Source: Natronohydrobacter sp. (lineage in GTDB: Bacteria; Pseudomonadota; Alphaproteobacteria; Rhodobacterales; Rhodobacteraceae). Taken from it: a stretch of 64,000 nucleotides of DNA. The stretch spans positions 1-64,000 of the forward strand of contig JAFIEM010000003.1 in the NCBI GenBank assembly GCA_020832555.1. The letters are read 5' to 3'. The position numbers and the translations under genes are program-made. Positions 45,214-54,484 of the stretch are shown here, one piece after another. The notes beneath the pieces are model-generated. The model was not told where the DNA came from. It searched no databases and saw nothing but the letters and a program-made list of their open reading frames with translations. How positions within the stretch are numbered: the stretch's first letter is position 1; every line of letters begins with the position of its first letter.

Positions 45214-47085
45214 TTACACCCCCTGCCGCTGACGGGCGCGGGTGGCCTCGATCTCGGCGTGTTTTGCGCGGACATTGGCATTGTCAGAGGTCTGGGGCGT
45301 GCCGACTTCCCACCAGGCATGACCTTGCGTGGTCCAGCCCTCGTAAGGGTCCACCTGCATGACGATAACCGTGGTCTTGTCAGACGCCTTGGCGCGGGTA
45401 AACGCCTCGCCCAGTTCCGCCGGGTTCGCGACAGTGACGGCATCGGCCCCCATCGCGCGGGCATGGGCTTCGAAATCGACGGCGAAGGGCTCGGGCACAG
45501 TCGGGCAATCGGCGATCAGGTTGTTGAAACTGTCTTGGCCCGTGTTGTTTTGCAATTTGTTGATGACCGCAAAGCCGCCATTGTCGAGAACGAGGATGAT
45601 CAGTTTCTTCTGCGTCAGCACGCTGGAATAGATGTCCGAATTCATCAGCAGATAGCTGCCATCGCCCACGAAAACGATGGTGTCGGCCTCTGGCTCGACC
45701 TCGGCCTGTGCGATGCGCGCGCCCCAGCCACCGGCGATTTCATAGCCCATGCAGGAGAAACCGAATTCCACATCGACCGTGCCGATATCCAGCGTGCGCC
45801 AGTTGGCGGTCACTTCGGCGGGCAAGCCGCCTGCGGCAGTCACCACGCGGTCGCGCGGATCGCAGAGCGCGTTCACCACGCCGATGGCCTGCGCATAGCT
45901 GTTGGGCCGGTTGCCATGCGCCACATTCTGCGCGACATAGCTATCCCATGCGCGGCGCTCGTCCTGCGCGCGGGTGGTCCAATCAGCGGGGGCGCGATAT
46001 TCGTCCAAGGCAGCGCCCAACAGTGGCAAGGCCAGTTTCGCATCGCCCACGACTGGCAGAGACAGATGTTTCATCGCGTCATGCCGCCCGACATTCAGCC
46101 CGATCAGCCGCGCGTCCTTGGCAAATGCCGTCCATGACCCGGTGGTGAAATCCTGCAGCCGCGTGCCGACAGCAAGGATTACATCGGCGGCTTCCGCAAT
46201 CGCATTGGCGCTGTCGGACCCGGTCACGCCAATCGGGCCAATGTTCAGCGGGTGGGTGGCCAGCATGTTGGCGCGGCCTGCGATGGTTTCGACAACAGGA
46301 ATGCCATGCGCTTCGGCAAAGGCGGTCAGTTCCGCAACCGCGCCGGAATACTGCACGCCGCCGCCTGCAATGATCATCGGGCGCTTGGCCTGTGCCAGCG
46401 CGCGGGCGGCATCGGTGATTTCGGCACTGTCGGGCGTCTGGCGGCGGATGCGGTGGACGCGGCGGGCGAAAAACTCTTCGGGATAGTCATAGACCCAGCC
46501 CTGCACATCCTGCGGCAGACCGATAAAGGCCGGGCCGCAATCGGCAGGATCGAGCATCGTGGCGAGCGCTGCGGGCAGCGACTGGATGACCTGCGCGGGA
46601 TGGGTGATGCGGTCCCAGAAACGACTCACGGGTTTGAAGGCGTCATTGACGCCAAGGGTCGGATTGCCGAAATGTTCAAGCTGTTGCAGCACCGGATCGG
46701 GCAGGCGTGTCAGGAACGTATCGCCGCACAGCATCAGCATCGGCAGGCGGTTGGCATGGGCGAGCGCCGCTGCGGTCAGCAGATTGGCCGTGCCCGGTCC
46801 GGCGCTGGCGGTGCAGAACATGAAGCGCCGCCGCAAATGATATTTCGCATAAGCCGCCGCCGCAAAGCCCATGCTCTGTTCGTTCTGGCCGCGATAGAGC
46901 GGCATCTCGGCATGGTGGGGATAGAGCGCCTCGCCCAGACAGGGGACATTGCCATGACCGAAAATGCCGAATCCGCCGCCACAGATGCGGGTTTCCGTGC
47001 CGTCAATCTCGATGAACTGGCCCATCAGGTAGCGCGTGATCGCCTGTGCCACTGTCAGCCGGATGGTGCCGCCGGTCTGTGTCAT
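45214..47085 (-). CDS. iolD: 3D-(3,5/4)-trihydroxycyclohexane-1,2-dione hydrolase
   Basis: TPP-dependent ring opening of the diketo inositol intermediate. The 623-aa protein has the acetolactate-synthase-like three-domain plan: YRGQNEQSMGFAAAAYAK (conserved Glu for TPP, about 75-92), a central Rossmann-type domain (IIAGGGVQYSGA), and the C-terminal TPP-binding VGDGSYLLMNSDIYSS with later DNGGFAVINKLQ. The ATG at 47085 follows GGAGGG. First gene of the minus-strand operon, facing an operator palindrome 81 bases upstream. Confidence 0.97.
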   Translation of the reverse strand: MTQTGGTIRLTVAQAITRYLMGQFIEIDGTETRICGGGFGIFGHGNVPCLGEALYPHHAEMPLYRGQNEQSMGFAAAAYAKYHLRRRFMFCTASAGPGTANLLTAAALAHANRLPMLMLCGDTFLTRLPDPVLQQLEHFGNPTLGVNDAFKPVSRFWDRITHPAQVIQSLPAALATMLDPADCGPAFIGLPQDVQGWVYDYPEEFFARRVHRIRRQTPDSAEITDAARALAQAKRPMIIAGGGVQYSGAVAELTAFAEAHGIPVVETIAGRANMLATHPLNIGPIGVTGSDSANAIAEAADVILAVGTRLQDFTTGSWTAFAKDARLIGLNVGRHDAMKHLSLPVVGDAKLALPLLGAALDEYRAPADWTTRAQDERRAWDSYVAQNVAHGNRPNSYAQAIGVVNALCDPRDRVVTAAGGLPAEVTANWRTLDIGTVDVEFGFSCMGYEIAGGWGARIAQAEVEPEADTIVFVGDGSYLLMNSDIYSSVLTQKKLIILVLDNGGFAVINKLQNNTGQDSFNNLIADCPTVPEPFAVDFEAHARAMGADAVTVANPAELGEAFTRAKASDKTTVIVMQVDPYEGWTTQGHAWWEVGTPQTSDNANVRAKHAEIEATRARQRQGV

Positions 47086-47165
47086 CTGTCCCTCCCTCAG
47101 TTTCGCCGGACACCGGCAATAGGTGAATTGCCAGTTGCGTCTGCGTCCGTGTGAGGATATCAATT

Positions 47166-47181
47166 TTGCAACCGGTTGCAA
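47166..47181. promoter_or_regulatory. Perfect 16-bp LacI-type operator, iolD / Gfo-Idh promoter
   Basis: TTGCAACCGGTTGCAA is a complete palindrome lying between divergent iolD (start 47085) and the Gfo/Idh gene (47212). The same 16 bases recur at 51456-51471. It fits the consensus of LacI-family operators (central CG). Confidence 0.85.
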
Positions 47182-47211
47182 CCCATCTCGACCGGCAGGG
47201 AGGAAGAAATC

Positions 47212-48327
47212 ATGCGCCAGATCGGAATCGGCCTAGTGGGCGGGGGCTATATGGGCAAGGCGCATGCCGTGGCCTATGCCGCTGTCGGCGCGGTTTTTGA
47301 CACGGCGTTGCGCCCGCGTCTGGAAATGATTGCCGGATCGCGCCCCGAATCATCCGAACGCTACCGCGCAGCCTATGGTGTCGCCCGCGCCGCGCCCGAC
47401 TGGCAGACGCTGGTCGCCGATCCGGCAGTTGAGGCGGTGGTGATCGCCTCTCCGCAGGGGACGCATCGCGCTATTGCCGAGGCGGCTTTTGGCCTTGGCA
47501 AACCTGTATTCTGCGAAAAACCGCTTGGGGCCACGCTGGAAGATGCGCGCGCCATGGTGGCAGCGGCAGAGGCGGCGGGCGTGGTCAATATGATCGGCTT
47601 CAATTATGTGCGCACGCCCGCGACGCAATTCGTGCACCAGATGCTTGCCGATGGCGTGATCGGGGATGTGACCTGGTTTCGCGGTGAGCATAGCGAGGAT
47701 TTTCTGGCCGACCCGAACGCGCCTGCGACATGGCGCTGTCAGGGCCGGGCCAATGGTTGCATGGGGGATCTCTCGCCGCATATGATAAATTGCGCGCTGA
47801 CGCTGATGGGCGAGATTTCAGAGGTTTCGGCGCGGATCGAGACGGTGCATGCCACGCGGCCCGGCGCGGATGGCCCTGCCCCAGTGGACAATGACGACCA
47901 TGGGCAGATGATGCTGCGCTTCGCGTCAGGCGTAATGGGGCATCTGTATTTCAGCCGCACCGCCACCGGGCGCAAGATGGGCTATGCCTATGAGATTCAT
48001 GGCACGAAGGGCGCGATCCGCTTTGATCAAGAAGATCAGAATGCGGTCTGGTTGTATCGCGCAGATGGCCCCGAGGCGCAGCGGGGCTTCACGAAAATCC
48101 TGACCGGTCCCGCCCATCCCGATTACCTGCCCTTCTGTCAGGGGCCGGGGCATGGCACCGGCTATCAGGATCAGATCATCATCGAGGCGCGCGATTTCCT
48201 GCGCGCCATCGAGACCGGCCAGCCCGTCCGGCCTACGTTCCGCGACGGGCTGGCCGTGGCGCAGGTGATTGACACGGCTTTCGCCTCGGCCATTCAGGGC
48301 CGCTGGCTTTCTGTTCCCTCTTTCTGA
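47212..48327 (+). CDS. Gfo/Idh/MocA family oxidoreductase (inositol-linked)
   Basis: 371-aa NAD(P)-dependent dehydrogenase with IGLVGGGYMGKAHAVAY at the N-terminus, VFCEKPLGATLEDA (catalytic Lys, about 101) and MGDLSPHMINCALTLMGE with the active-site His. The internal ATG at 47212, after GGAGG, is the better start; the open frame begins earlier. It is coupled to the IolE-like gene. A role on a stereoisomer such as scyllo-inositol or on inositol derivatives is inferred from context. Confidence 0.88.
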   Translation: MRQIGIGLVGGGYMGKAHAVAYAAVGAVFDTALRPRLEMIAGSRPESSERYRAAYGVARAAPDWQTLVADPAVEAVVIASPQGTHRAIAEAAFGLGKPVFCEKPLGATLEDARAMVAAAEAAGVVNMIGFNYVRTPATQFVHQMLADGVIGDVTWFRGEHSEDFLADPNAPATWRCQGRANGCMGDLSPHMINCALTLMGEISEVSARIETVHATRPGADGPAPVDNDDHGQMMLRFASGVMGHLYFSRTATGRKMGYAYEIHGTKGAIRFDQEDQNAVWLYRADGPEAQRGFTKILTGPAHPDYLPFCQGPGHGTGYQDQIIIEARDFLRAIETGQPVRPTFRDGLAVAQVIDTAFASAIQGRWLSVPSF

Positions 48328-48339
48328 AAGGCACATCGC

Positions 48340-49230
48340 ATGACGATTCGCATCGGCAATGCCCCCTGTAGCTGGGGTGTCGAATTTCCGGATGACCCGC
48401 GCAATCCGCCCTGGCGTCAGGTGCTGAGTGAATGCGCCAAGGCAGGCTATACCGGCATCGAACTTGGTCCTGTCGGGTTCATGCCCGAAGACCCTGCCAT
48501 TCTGGCCGATGCGCTGGCCGAGACCGGGCTGGAACTGATCGGAGGCGTCGTGTTCCGCGCCTTTCATGACCCGGACCAGTGGGAAAATGTGCTGGATGGG
48601 GCCGTGCGGACCTGCAAGGCGCTGGTCGCGCATGGGGCGCAGCATCTGGTGCTGATCGACTCGATCTCGCCCCGCCGCGCGCCGACGGCTGGCCGGGCGG
48701 ATGCGGCTGAACAGATGGATGCGCAGGAATGGTCGGCATTCCGCGACCGGATCGCGCATGTCGCGCGGATGGGGGCCGAGGAGTTTGGGCTGACGGTTGG
48801 TATTCACGCCCATGCGGCGGGGTTCATCGATTTCGAGCCGGAACTGGAGCGGTTGTTGGATGAAGTGCCGGAGGAGATATTGAAAATCTGCTTCGATACG
48901 GGCCATCATTCCTATGCAGGCTTTGATCCGGTGGCTTTCATGCGCCGCCATATGGGCCGTATTTCCTATATGCATTTCAAGGATATCGACCCGGTGGTGA
49001 AGGCCGATGTGATCGCCAGGGGAACCGGGTTCTATGACGCTTGCGGGCAGGGCATTTTCTGCAATCTGGGCAAGGGAGATGTGGATTTCACGGCTGTCCG
49101 GCAGTTGCTGCTCGATCACGGCTTTGAGGGCTGGTGCACAGTCGAGCAGGATTGCGACCCGACACTGGATGTCTCGCCGGTAACGGATGCGCGGGCCAAT
49201 CGTGAATATCTGCAAAGCATCGGGTTCTGA
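48340..49230 (+). CDS. iolE: Sugar-phosphate isomerase/epimerase family, likely inosose dehydratase
   Basis: 296-aa TIM-barrel of the AP-endonuclease 2 superfamily. Features: GNAPCSWGVEF at the start, AGYTGIELGPVGFMP, VGIHAHAAGFIDFE, ILKICFDTGHHSYAG (metal-ligand Asp/His), ISYMHFKDIDP and WCTVEQDCDP. The metal-binding residues match IolE/xylose-isomerase-like enzymes. As no other iolE is seen, it is the best candidate for 2-keto-myo-inositol dehydratase that links IolG to IolD; a scyllo-inosose or epimerase function is an alternative. Confidence 0.8.
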   Translation: MTIRIGNAPCSWGVEFPDDPRNPPWRQVLSECAKAGYTGIELGPVGFMPEDPAILADALAETGLELIGGVVFRAFHDPDQWENVLDGAVRTCKALVAHGAQHLVLIDSISPRRAPTAGRADAAEQMDAQEWSAFRDRIAHVARMGAEEFGLTVGIHAHAAGFIDFEPELERLLDEVPEEILKICFDTGHHSYAGFDPVAFMRRHMGRISYMHFKDIDPVVKADVIARGTGFYDACGQGIFCNLGKGDVDFTAVRQLLLDHGFEGWCTVEQDCDPTLDVSPVTDARANREYLQSIGF

Positions 49231-49241
49231 GGGGGCGGGAC

Positions 49242-50372
49242 ATGAAGCTGAACTGGGGAATGATCGGCGGGGGCGAAGGCAGCCAGATCGGGCCTGCGCA
49301 CCGGCTGGGGGCGCAGGCGGACGGGCTGTTCACGCTGGCCGCAGGCGCTCTGGATGCCGATGCCGAGAAGGGCCGCGCCTATGCCATACGGCTGGGCGTG
49401 GCGGCGGACCGGGCCTATGGCGACTGGCGCGAGATGCTGGAGGGTGAGCGCGAGCGGGCGGACCGGGTGGATCTGGTGACTGTGGCGACGCCGAACGCCA
49501 CGCATTTCGAGATTACAAAGGCGTTTCTTGAAGCCGGGTTTCATGTGCTCTGCGAGAAGCCCATGACGATGAGCGTCGAGGAAGGCGAGGAGATTGTGAA
49601 GATCGCCGCCGCCTCTGGTCGGATTTGCGCGGTGAATTACTGCTATTCCGCCTATCCGATGGTGCGCGAGATGCGCGAAATGGTGCGCAGCGGAGCGTTG
49701 GGCAAGATCCGGCTGGTGGTCACGAATTTCAGCCATGGCCATCACGGCGATGCCGCTGACGCGGATAATCCGCGCGTGCGCTGGCGCTATGATCCGGCCA
49801 TGGCCGGGGTTTCGGGCCAATTCGCCGATTGCGGGATTCATGCGCTGCATATGGCGAGTTTCATAACTGGCGATCAGGTCGCAACGCTATCGGCGGATTT
49901 CGCCTCGACTATTGCGCCGCGCGTGCTGGAAGATGATGCGATGGTGAATTTCCGCATGTCGGGCGGCACTGTCGGGCGGCTTTGGACCAGTTCGGTCGCG
50001 ATTGGTCGCCAGCACGGGTTCGATATTCAGGTGTTTGGCGAAACCGGCGGGCTGCGTTGGGCCTCGGAACAGCCCAATCAGGTCTATTACACCCCTGTTG
50101 GCGGGCGCACGCAGATCATGGAAAAGGGCGAGGCGGGCTTGAGCAGCGAGGCCGCGCGCCTGAGTCGCGTGGCGATTGCGCACCCGGAAGGCTTTCCGCT
50201 GGCGGTGGCGAATATCTATGTCGATCTGGCTGCCGCGATCACAGGAGAGGCGCGGGACGGGTTGCCCTTGGCCGAAGACGGGTTGCGGTCGATGGCAGCG
50301 GTTTATGCGGCAGTGGAATCGGCGCGGGCCAAGGGCGCATGGGTTGATGCGCGCCCGCCGATGTTCCGATAA
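49242..50372 (+). CDS. Gfo/Idh/MocA family oxidoreductase, second inositol-linked paralogue
   Basis: 376 aa with WGMIGGGEGSQIGPAHRLG at the N-terminus, HVLCEKPMTMSVEEGEEIV (about 102-120) and FADCGIHALHMASFITGD containing the active-site His. It follows the IolE-like gene by 11 bases and ends 4 bases from the converging LacI gene. Likely a dehydrogenase for another inositol isomer or its methyl ether; not assignable further. Confidence 0.88.
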   Translation: MKLNWGMIGGGEGSQIGPAHRLGAQADGLFTLAAGALDADAEKGRAYAIRLGVAADRAYGDWREMLEGERERADRVDLVTVATPNATHFEITKAFLEAGFHVLCEKPMTMSVEEGEEIVKIAAASGRICAVNYCYSAYPMVREMREMVRSGALGKIRLVVTNFSHGHHGDAADADNPRVRWRYDPAMAGVSGQFADCGIHALHMASFITGDQVATLSADFASTIAPRVLEDDAMVNFRMSGGTVGRLWTSSVAIGRQHGFDIQVFGETGGLRWASEQPNQVYYTPVGGRTQIMEKGEAGLSSEAARLSRVAIAHPEGFPLAVANIYVDLAAAITGEARDGLPLAEDGLRSMAAVYAAVESARAKGAWVDARPPMFR

Positions 50373-50376
50373 AGCC

Positions 50377-51378
50377 CTAATCCGGCAAGGGCCGCAACGT
50401 GCCGCGTTCAATCACGCGGCACGGAAAGAGGCGGGTTTCGGGGTGGCGGTCGGGCTGTTCGATGGTTGCGACCACCAGATCAATCGAGGCGGCGATAATC
50501 TCGGGGATCGGCTGGCGGATCGTGGTCAGGTTGATGTTTTCCCAGCGCGCCATGGCCATGTCGTTCAAGCCGATGATCCCGATATCCTGTGGTACCTGCA
50601 AACCTTTATCGGCAATCGCGGAAAGCGCGCCGATGGAAAGCACATCGTCGCCGCCGAAATACGCCTCGGCCGGGTCGGACTGCAACAAACGCGCCATTTC
50701 TGCGCGTCCTGCATCGAAAGAATAGGCGCTGGCATAGCTTACGCTGACCGCGATTTCCGGATGCGTGGCCAAGGCGTCCAGAAAGCCCCGCGCGCGGTCC
50801 TGGGTCGAGGTCGCCCCTTCCGGTCCGCCCATGAAGGCAACGCGCCTGTGGCCGCGCGCGATCAGCGCCTGCGCGGCCATACGCCCGCAGGCGATATTGT
50901 CGATCCCAACGACATGCACATGCGGGCTGGTCGTGTAGCGCCCGAAAGAATGGACCACCGGCACGCCCGCATCGCGGAACGCCTCGGCGAAGCTGGGCTG
51001 CAGGGTCGAGGAGGCGACGATCACCCCATCGACGGAATATTGCCGCAACATGCGCACCGAATTTGCGGGATCGGTTTCATGGCTCAGATTGACCAGAAGC
51101 GGGCGCAAGCCGCGCTCTTGCAGACCGCGCGTGAACAGGTCGAACACTTCCAGAAACAGCGGGTTGTGGAAGTTGTTCGACACCAGCCCGATCAGCTTGG
51201 TGCGCCCTGTGGTCAGCGAGGAGGCAAGGGCATTCGGGCTGTAGCCAAGTTCCTGCGCCGCCGCTTCGACCTTGGCGCGGGTCTTGGCTGAGACAGATGC
51301 GCCTTCGGTGAAGGTGCGCGAGACCGCAGAGCGCGACACGCCCGCACGTTCCGCCACATCTTTGAGCGTGACCGCCAT
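50377..51378 (-). CDS. LacI family regulator of the inositol regulon
   Basis: 333-aa repressor. HTH TLKDVAERAGVSRSAVSRTFTEGASVS (about 4-29) followed by the hinge and a periplasmic-binding-like core (LIGLVSNNFHNPLFLEVF, VDGVIVASSTL). The start at 51378 is chosen because the HTH must be near the N-terminus; an upstream TTG/ATG frame would run into the operator palindrome. It stands between the Gfo/Idh genes and the ABC importer, and identical operators flank both divergent promoters, so it is an IolR-like candidate; the inducer is probably an inositol intermediate. Confidence 0.92.
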   Translation of the reverse strand: MAVTLKDVAERAGVSRSAVSRTFTEGASVSAKTRAKVEAAAQELGYSPNALASSLTTGRTKLIGLVSNNFHNPLFLEVFDLFTRGLQERGLRPLLVNLSHETDPANSVRMLRQYSVDGVIVASSTLQPSFAEAFRDAGVPVVHSFGRYTTSPHVHVVGIDNIACGRMAAQALIARGHRRVAFMGGPEGATSTQDRARGFLDALATHPEIAVSVSYASAYSFDAGRAEMARLLQSDPAEAYFGGDDVLSIGALSAIADKGLQVPQDIGIIGLNDMAMARWENINLTTIRQPIPEIIAASIDLVVATIEQPDRHPETRLFPCRVIERGTLRPLPD

Positions 51379-51455
51379 GACACTCCGTCCAACCGCTTGC
51401 GCCGGTGTTATCGCAAAGCCCTGATCAAAGAAATAGTGCCCTGAGAGAAAGATAT

Positions 51456-51471
51456 TTGCAACCGGTTGCAA
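51456..51471. promoter_or_regulatory. Perfect 16-bp LacI-type operator, lacI / ABC-importer promoter
   Basis: Same palindrome TTGCAACCGGTTGCAA as at 47166-47181, 77 bases upstream of the lacI start and 83 bases upstream of the binding-protein start. It predicts autoregulation plus control of the importer. Confidence 0.85.
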
Positions 51472-51553
51472 AAACTTTGATTCGGGGCTACAGTCTTGTC
51501 AGGGCGTTTTGGGAGCACCCCGGACTCGCCCGCAACATGTTTGGGAGGACATC

Positions 51554-52501
51554 ATGAAGGCAACTTTGAAGACGCTTGCAATCAGCGCCGTCGCGGCCTC
51601 TGCGATGATGAGCGGCACCGCCGCTCTGGCGGAGGGCGAGCGCTATATTCTGGTCAGCCATGCACCGGACAGTGACAGCTGGTGGAACACGATCAAGAAT
51701 GGACTTGCGCTGGCCGGCGAACAGATGGATGTGACGGTCGAATATCGCAACCCGCCCACCGGCGATCTGGCGGATATGGCGCGGATCATCGAGCAGGCCG
51801 CCGCCAGCAATCCGAACGGAATCATCACCACACTGGCCGACCCGGATGTGCTGTCCGGCCCGATTTCCGCAGCGGTAGATGCGGGCATCGACGTGATCAT
51901 CATCAATTCCGGCACGCCGGATCAGGCACGCGCGCTGGGTGCGCTGATGTATGTGGGCCAGCCGGAATATGATGCAGGCTTTGCTGCCGGTCAGCGCGCG
52001 GCGGGCGATGGCGTGACCAGCTTCCTGTGCGTGAACCACTACATTTCATCCCCCTCCTCGACCGAGCGGTGCCAGGGCTTCGCTGATGGGCTTGGGATTG
52101 ATCTGGGCAATCAGATGATCGACAGCGGGCAAGACCCGAGCGAGATCCAGAACCGGGTCATGGCCTATCTGAATGCCAACCCGGACACGGATGCGGTGCT
52201 GACGCTTGGGCCGACTTCGGCTGATCCGACGATTCTGGCGCTGCAGCAGATGGGTCTGGCCGGGGATATCTATTTCGGCACCTTCGATCTGGGCGGCGAT
52301 ATCGTGCAGGCGATCCGTGACGGCGTGATTCAGTGGGGCATTGACCAGCAGCCCTTCCTGCAAGCCTATCTGCCGGTGATCGTGCTGACCAACTACCATC
52401 GTTTCGGCGTTCTGCCGGGCAACAACATCAATTCCGGCCCCGGCTTCGTGACAGCGGATGCGCTGGATCTGGTGGCGGAACTGGCGGGCGAATATCGCTG
52501 A
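51554..52501 (+). CDS. Sugar ABC importer, substrate-binding protein (inositol-linked)
   Basis: Periplasmic type-I binding protein, 315 aa, with signal peptide (residues 1-27, ends AALAEG). The core has RYILVSHAPDSDSWWNTIKNGL, then GIITTLADPDVLSGPISAAVDAGIDVIIINSG and DPSEIQNRVMAYLNANPDTDAVLTLGPT, as in the ribose/inositol (Peripla_BP_4) family. ATG at 51554 follows GGGAGG. An inositol ligand is inferred from the regulon. Confidence 0.88.
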   Translation: MKATLKTLAISAVAASAMMSGTAALAEGERYILVSHAPDSDSWWNTIKNGLALAGEQMDVTVEYRNPPTGDLADMARIIEQAAASNPNGIITTLADPDVLSGPISAAVDAGIDVIIINSGTPDQARALGALMYVGQPEYDAGFAAGQRAAGDGVTSFLCVNHYISSPSSTERCQGFADGLGIDLGNQMIDSGQDPSEIQNRVMAYLNANPDTDAVLTLGPTSADPTILALQQMGLAGDIYFGTFDLGGDIVQAIRDGVIQWGIDQQPFLQAYLPVIVLTNYHRFGVLPGNNINSGPGFVTADALDLVAELAGEYR

Positions 52502-52514
52502 CGCCTGATTTCCA

Positions 52515-52549
52515 GAGGCGGAGCCCTGCGGTTCCGCCTCGATCTCTTT
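52515..52549 (+). terminator. Intercistronic hairpin between binding protein and permease
   Basis: GAGGCGGAGCC and GGTTCCGCCTC (52515-52525, 52530-52540; one G-T pair, loop CTGC) form an 11-bp stem followed by a T-poor tract then TTTT. It probably limits read-through so that the binding protein is made in excess. Confidence 0.6.
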
Positions 52550-52575
52550 TCGGAACATTGTTAGGAGAAGCAGCG

Positions 52576-53691
52576 ATGTCCAGCACGGGCGCGACCGTCG
52601 ACGAACGCATCAAGGAAACATCGAAACTGCGCAAGGCGCTGATCCGCCCGGAATTGGGCGCGATTGTAGGCACCATCGCCGTTTTCCTGTTCTTTATCAT
52701 CTTCGCTGGCGACAGTGGTATGTTCAACGCCCAGGGCGTAATGAACTGGTCTACAGTCTCGGCGCAGTTCGTGATCATCGCGGTCGGAGCCTGCATGCTG
52801 ATGATCGCAGGCGAGTTTGATCTTTCGGTCGGCTCGATGATCGGGTTTGCGGGCATGTCGATTGCGATCTTCTCGGTCACGCTGGGCTGGCCGGTCTGGT
52901 TTGCAATCCTGCTGACATTCGCCATCTGCATCGCCATCGGCGCGCTGAACGGGGTGATCGTGGTGCGCACAGGCCTGCCCAGTTTCATCGTGACGCTGGC
53001 CTTTCTGTTCATCCTGCGCGGCTTCACCATCTTTTTCCCGCAACTGATCGAGCGGCGTACGATCATCGGCGGCATTGCCGAACGCGCCGCAGGCGACTGG
53101 CTGGCACCGGTATTTGGCGGCAAGGTCGGCGGCTTCTTCTTTGACTGGCTGGCCAGTCAGGGCCTGATCGCGGTCTTTGAGCGCGGCACGCGGGCGGGTG
53201 AGCCGATTGTGAACGGCATTCCGATGCTGATTGTCTGGGCGCTTGGGCTGATGATCGTGGCGCATATCGTGCTGACGCGCACGCGCTTCGGCAACTGGGT
53301 CTTTGCCGCAGGGGGCGACGCACAGGCCGCGCGTTATGTCGGTGTTCCCGTCGCACGGGTGAAAATCCTGATGTTCATGTTCACGGCCTTTTGCGCCACG
53401 GTCTTTGCCACTTGTCAGGTGATGGAATTCGGCTCGGCGGGCGCGGATCGCGGTTTGCTGAAAGAATTTGAAGCCATCATCGCCGTGGTGATCGGCGGTG
53501 CGCTGCTGACCGGGGGCTATGGCTCGGTCATCGGGGCGGCGCTGGGGGCGCTGATCTTCGGGGTGGTGCAGCAGGGGCTGTTCTTCGCCGGGGTCGAATC
53601 GAGCCTGTTCCGGGTGTTTCTGGGGGTGATCCTGCTCTTTGCGGTGATCCTGAACACCTATATCCGCCGCATCATCACCGGGGAGCGCTGA
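52576..53691 (+). CDS. Sugar ABC importer, permease
   Basis: 371-aa inner-membrane permease of the monosaccharide (AraH/RbsC) type with about ten hydrophobic segments. The family motif [20 protein letters not shown] (about 75-94) and [25 protein letters not shown] near the C-terminus are clear. It starts 1 base pair away from TAGGAG and is followed 1 base later by the ATPase gene. Confidence 0.92.
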   Translation: MSSTGATVDERIKETSKLRKALIRPELGAIVGTIAVFLFFIIFAGDSGMFNAQGVMNWSTVSAQFVIIAVGACMLMIAGEFDLSVGSMIGFAGMSIAIFSVTLGWPVWFAILLTFAICIAIGALNGVIVVRTGLPSFIVTLAFLFILRGFTIFFPQLIERRTIIGGIAERAAGDWLAPVFGGKVGGFFFDWLASQGLIAVFERGTRAGEPIVNGIPMLIVWALGLMIVAHIVLTRTRFGNWVFAAGGDAQAARYVGVPVARVKILMFMFTAFCATVFATCQVMEFGSAGADRGLLKEFEAIIAVVIGGALLTGGYGSVIGAALGALIFGVVQQGLFFAGVESSLFRVFLGVILLFAVILNTYIRRIITGER

Positions 53692-53692
53692 G

Positions 53693-54484
53693 ATGAGCAG
53701 TTTCGACCACAACCCGATTGTCGAGATGCGCAATATCGAAAAGCATTTCGGTCCGGTCATCGCGCTGAACGGGGTCAGTTTCGACATCCGTCCGGGGGAA
53801 TGCCACTGTCTGCTGGGTGACAATGGCGCGGGGAAATCCACTTTCATCAAGACCATGTCGGGCGTGCACAAGCCCACTCGCGGCGATATCTTTTTCGAGG
53901 GCCAGCGCATGGATTTCGCCAGCCCCCGCGATGCGATGGAAGCGGGGATTGCGACAGTCTATCAGGATCTGGCGATGATCCCGCTGATGAGCGTGACCCG
54001 CAATTTCTGGATGGGGCGAGAGCCGATCAAGCGCGTAGGGCCGTTCAGCTTCATGGATTTTTCCAAGGCCAATGACGTGACCATGGAAGAAATGCGCAAG
54101 ATGGGGATCAATCTGCGATCACCGGATCAGGCGGTTGGCACGCTTTCGGGCGGCGAGCGGCAGACCGTGGCGATTGCGCGGGCGGTCTATTTCGGGGCCA
54201 AGGTGCTGATTCTGGACGAACCGACCTCGGCATTGGGGGTGCGGCAGACCGCGAATGTACTGGCGACCATCGACAAGGTGCGCAAGGCCGGGATTGGTGT
54301 GGTCTTCATCACCCATAATGTGCGTCATGCGATGGCGGTGGGAGACCGGTTTACGGTGCTGAACCGTGGCAAGACCCTGGGCACGGCCCAGCGCGGGCAG
54401 ATCACGCCCGAAGAATTGCAGGACCTGATGGCAGGCGGGCAGGAACTGGTCGCGCTGGAAGGTTCTCTGGGCGGGACCGTGTGA
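53693..54484 (+). CDS. Sugar ABC importer, ATP-binding protein
   Basis: 263-aa single-domain ATPase (short FrcA-like, unlike the duplicated RbsA type): Walker [12 protein letters not shown] (about 39-49), signature [15 protein letters not shown] and Walker [12 protein letters not shown] with Gly after Ala, then [11 protein letters not shown]. The stop TGA overlaps the next start ATG by one base (TGATG), coupling it to the second iolB. Confidence 0.93.
   Translation: MSSFDHNPIVEMRNIEKHFGPVIALNGVSFDIRPGECHCLLGDNGAGKSTFIKTMSGVHKPTRGDIFFEGQRMDFASPRDAMEAGIATVYQDLAMIPLMSVTRNFWMGREPIKRVGPFSFMDFSKANDVTMEEMRKMGINLRSPDQAVGTLSGGERQTVAIARAVYFGAKVLILDEPTSALGVRQTANVLATIDKVRKAGIGVVFITHNVRHAMAVGDRFTVLNRGKTLGTAQRGQITPEELQDLMAGGQELVALEGSLGGTV

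Noticed and set aside
52561-53910. 449-codon open frame on the minus strand
   Set aside because: Covers the sugar permease and the ATPase start in antisense; Asp/His/Arg-rich shadow without motif.
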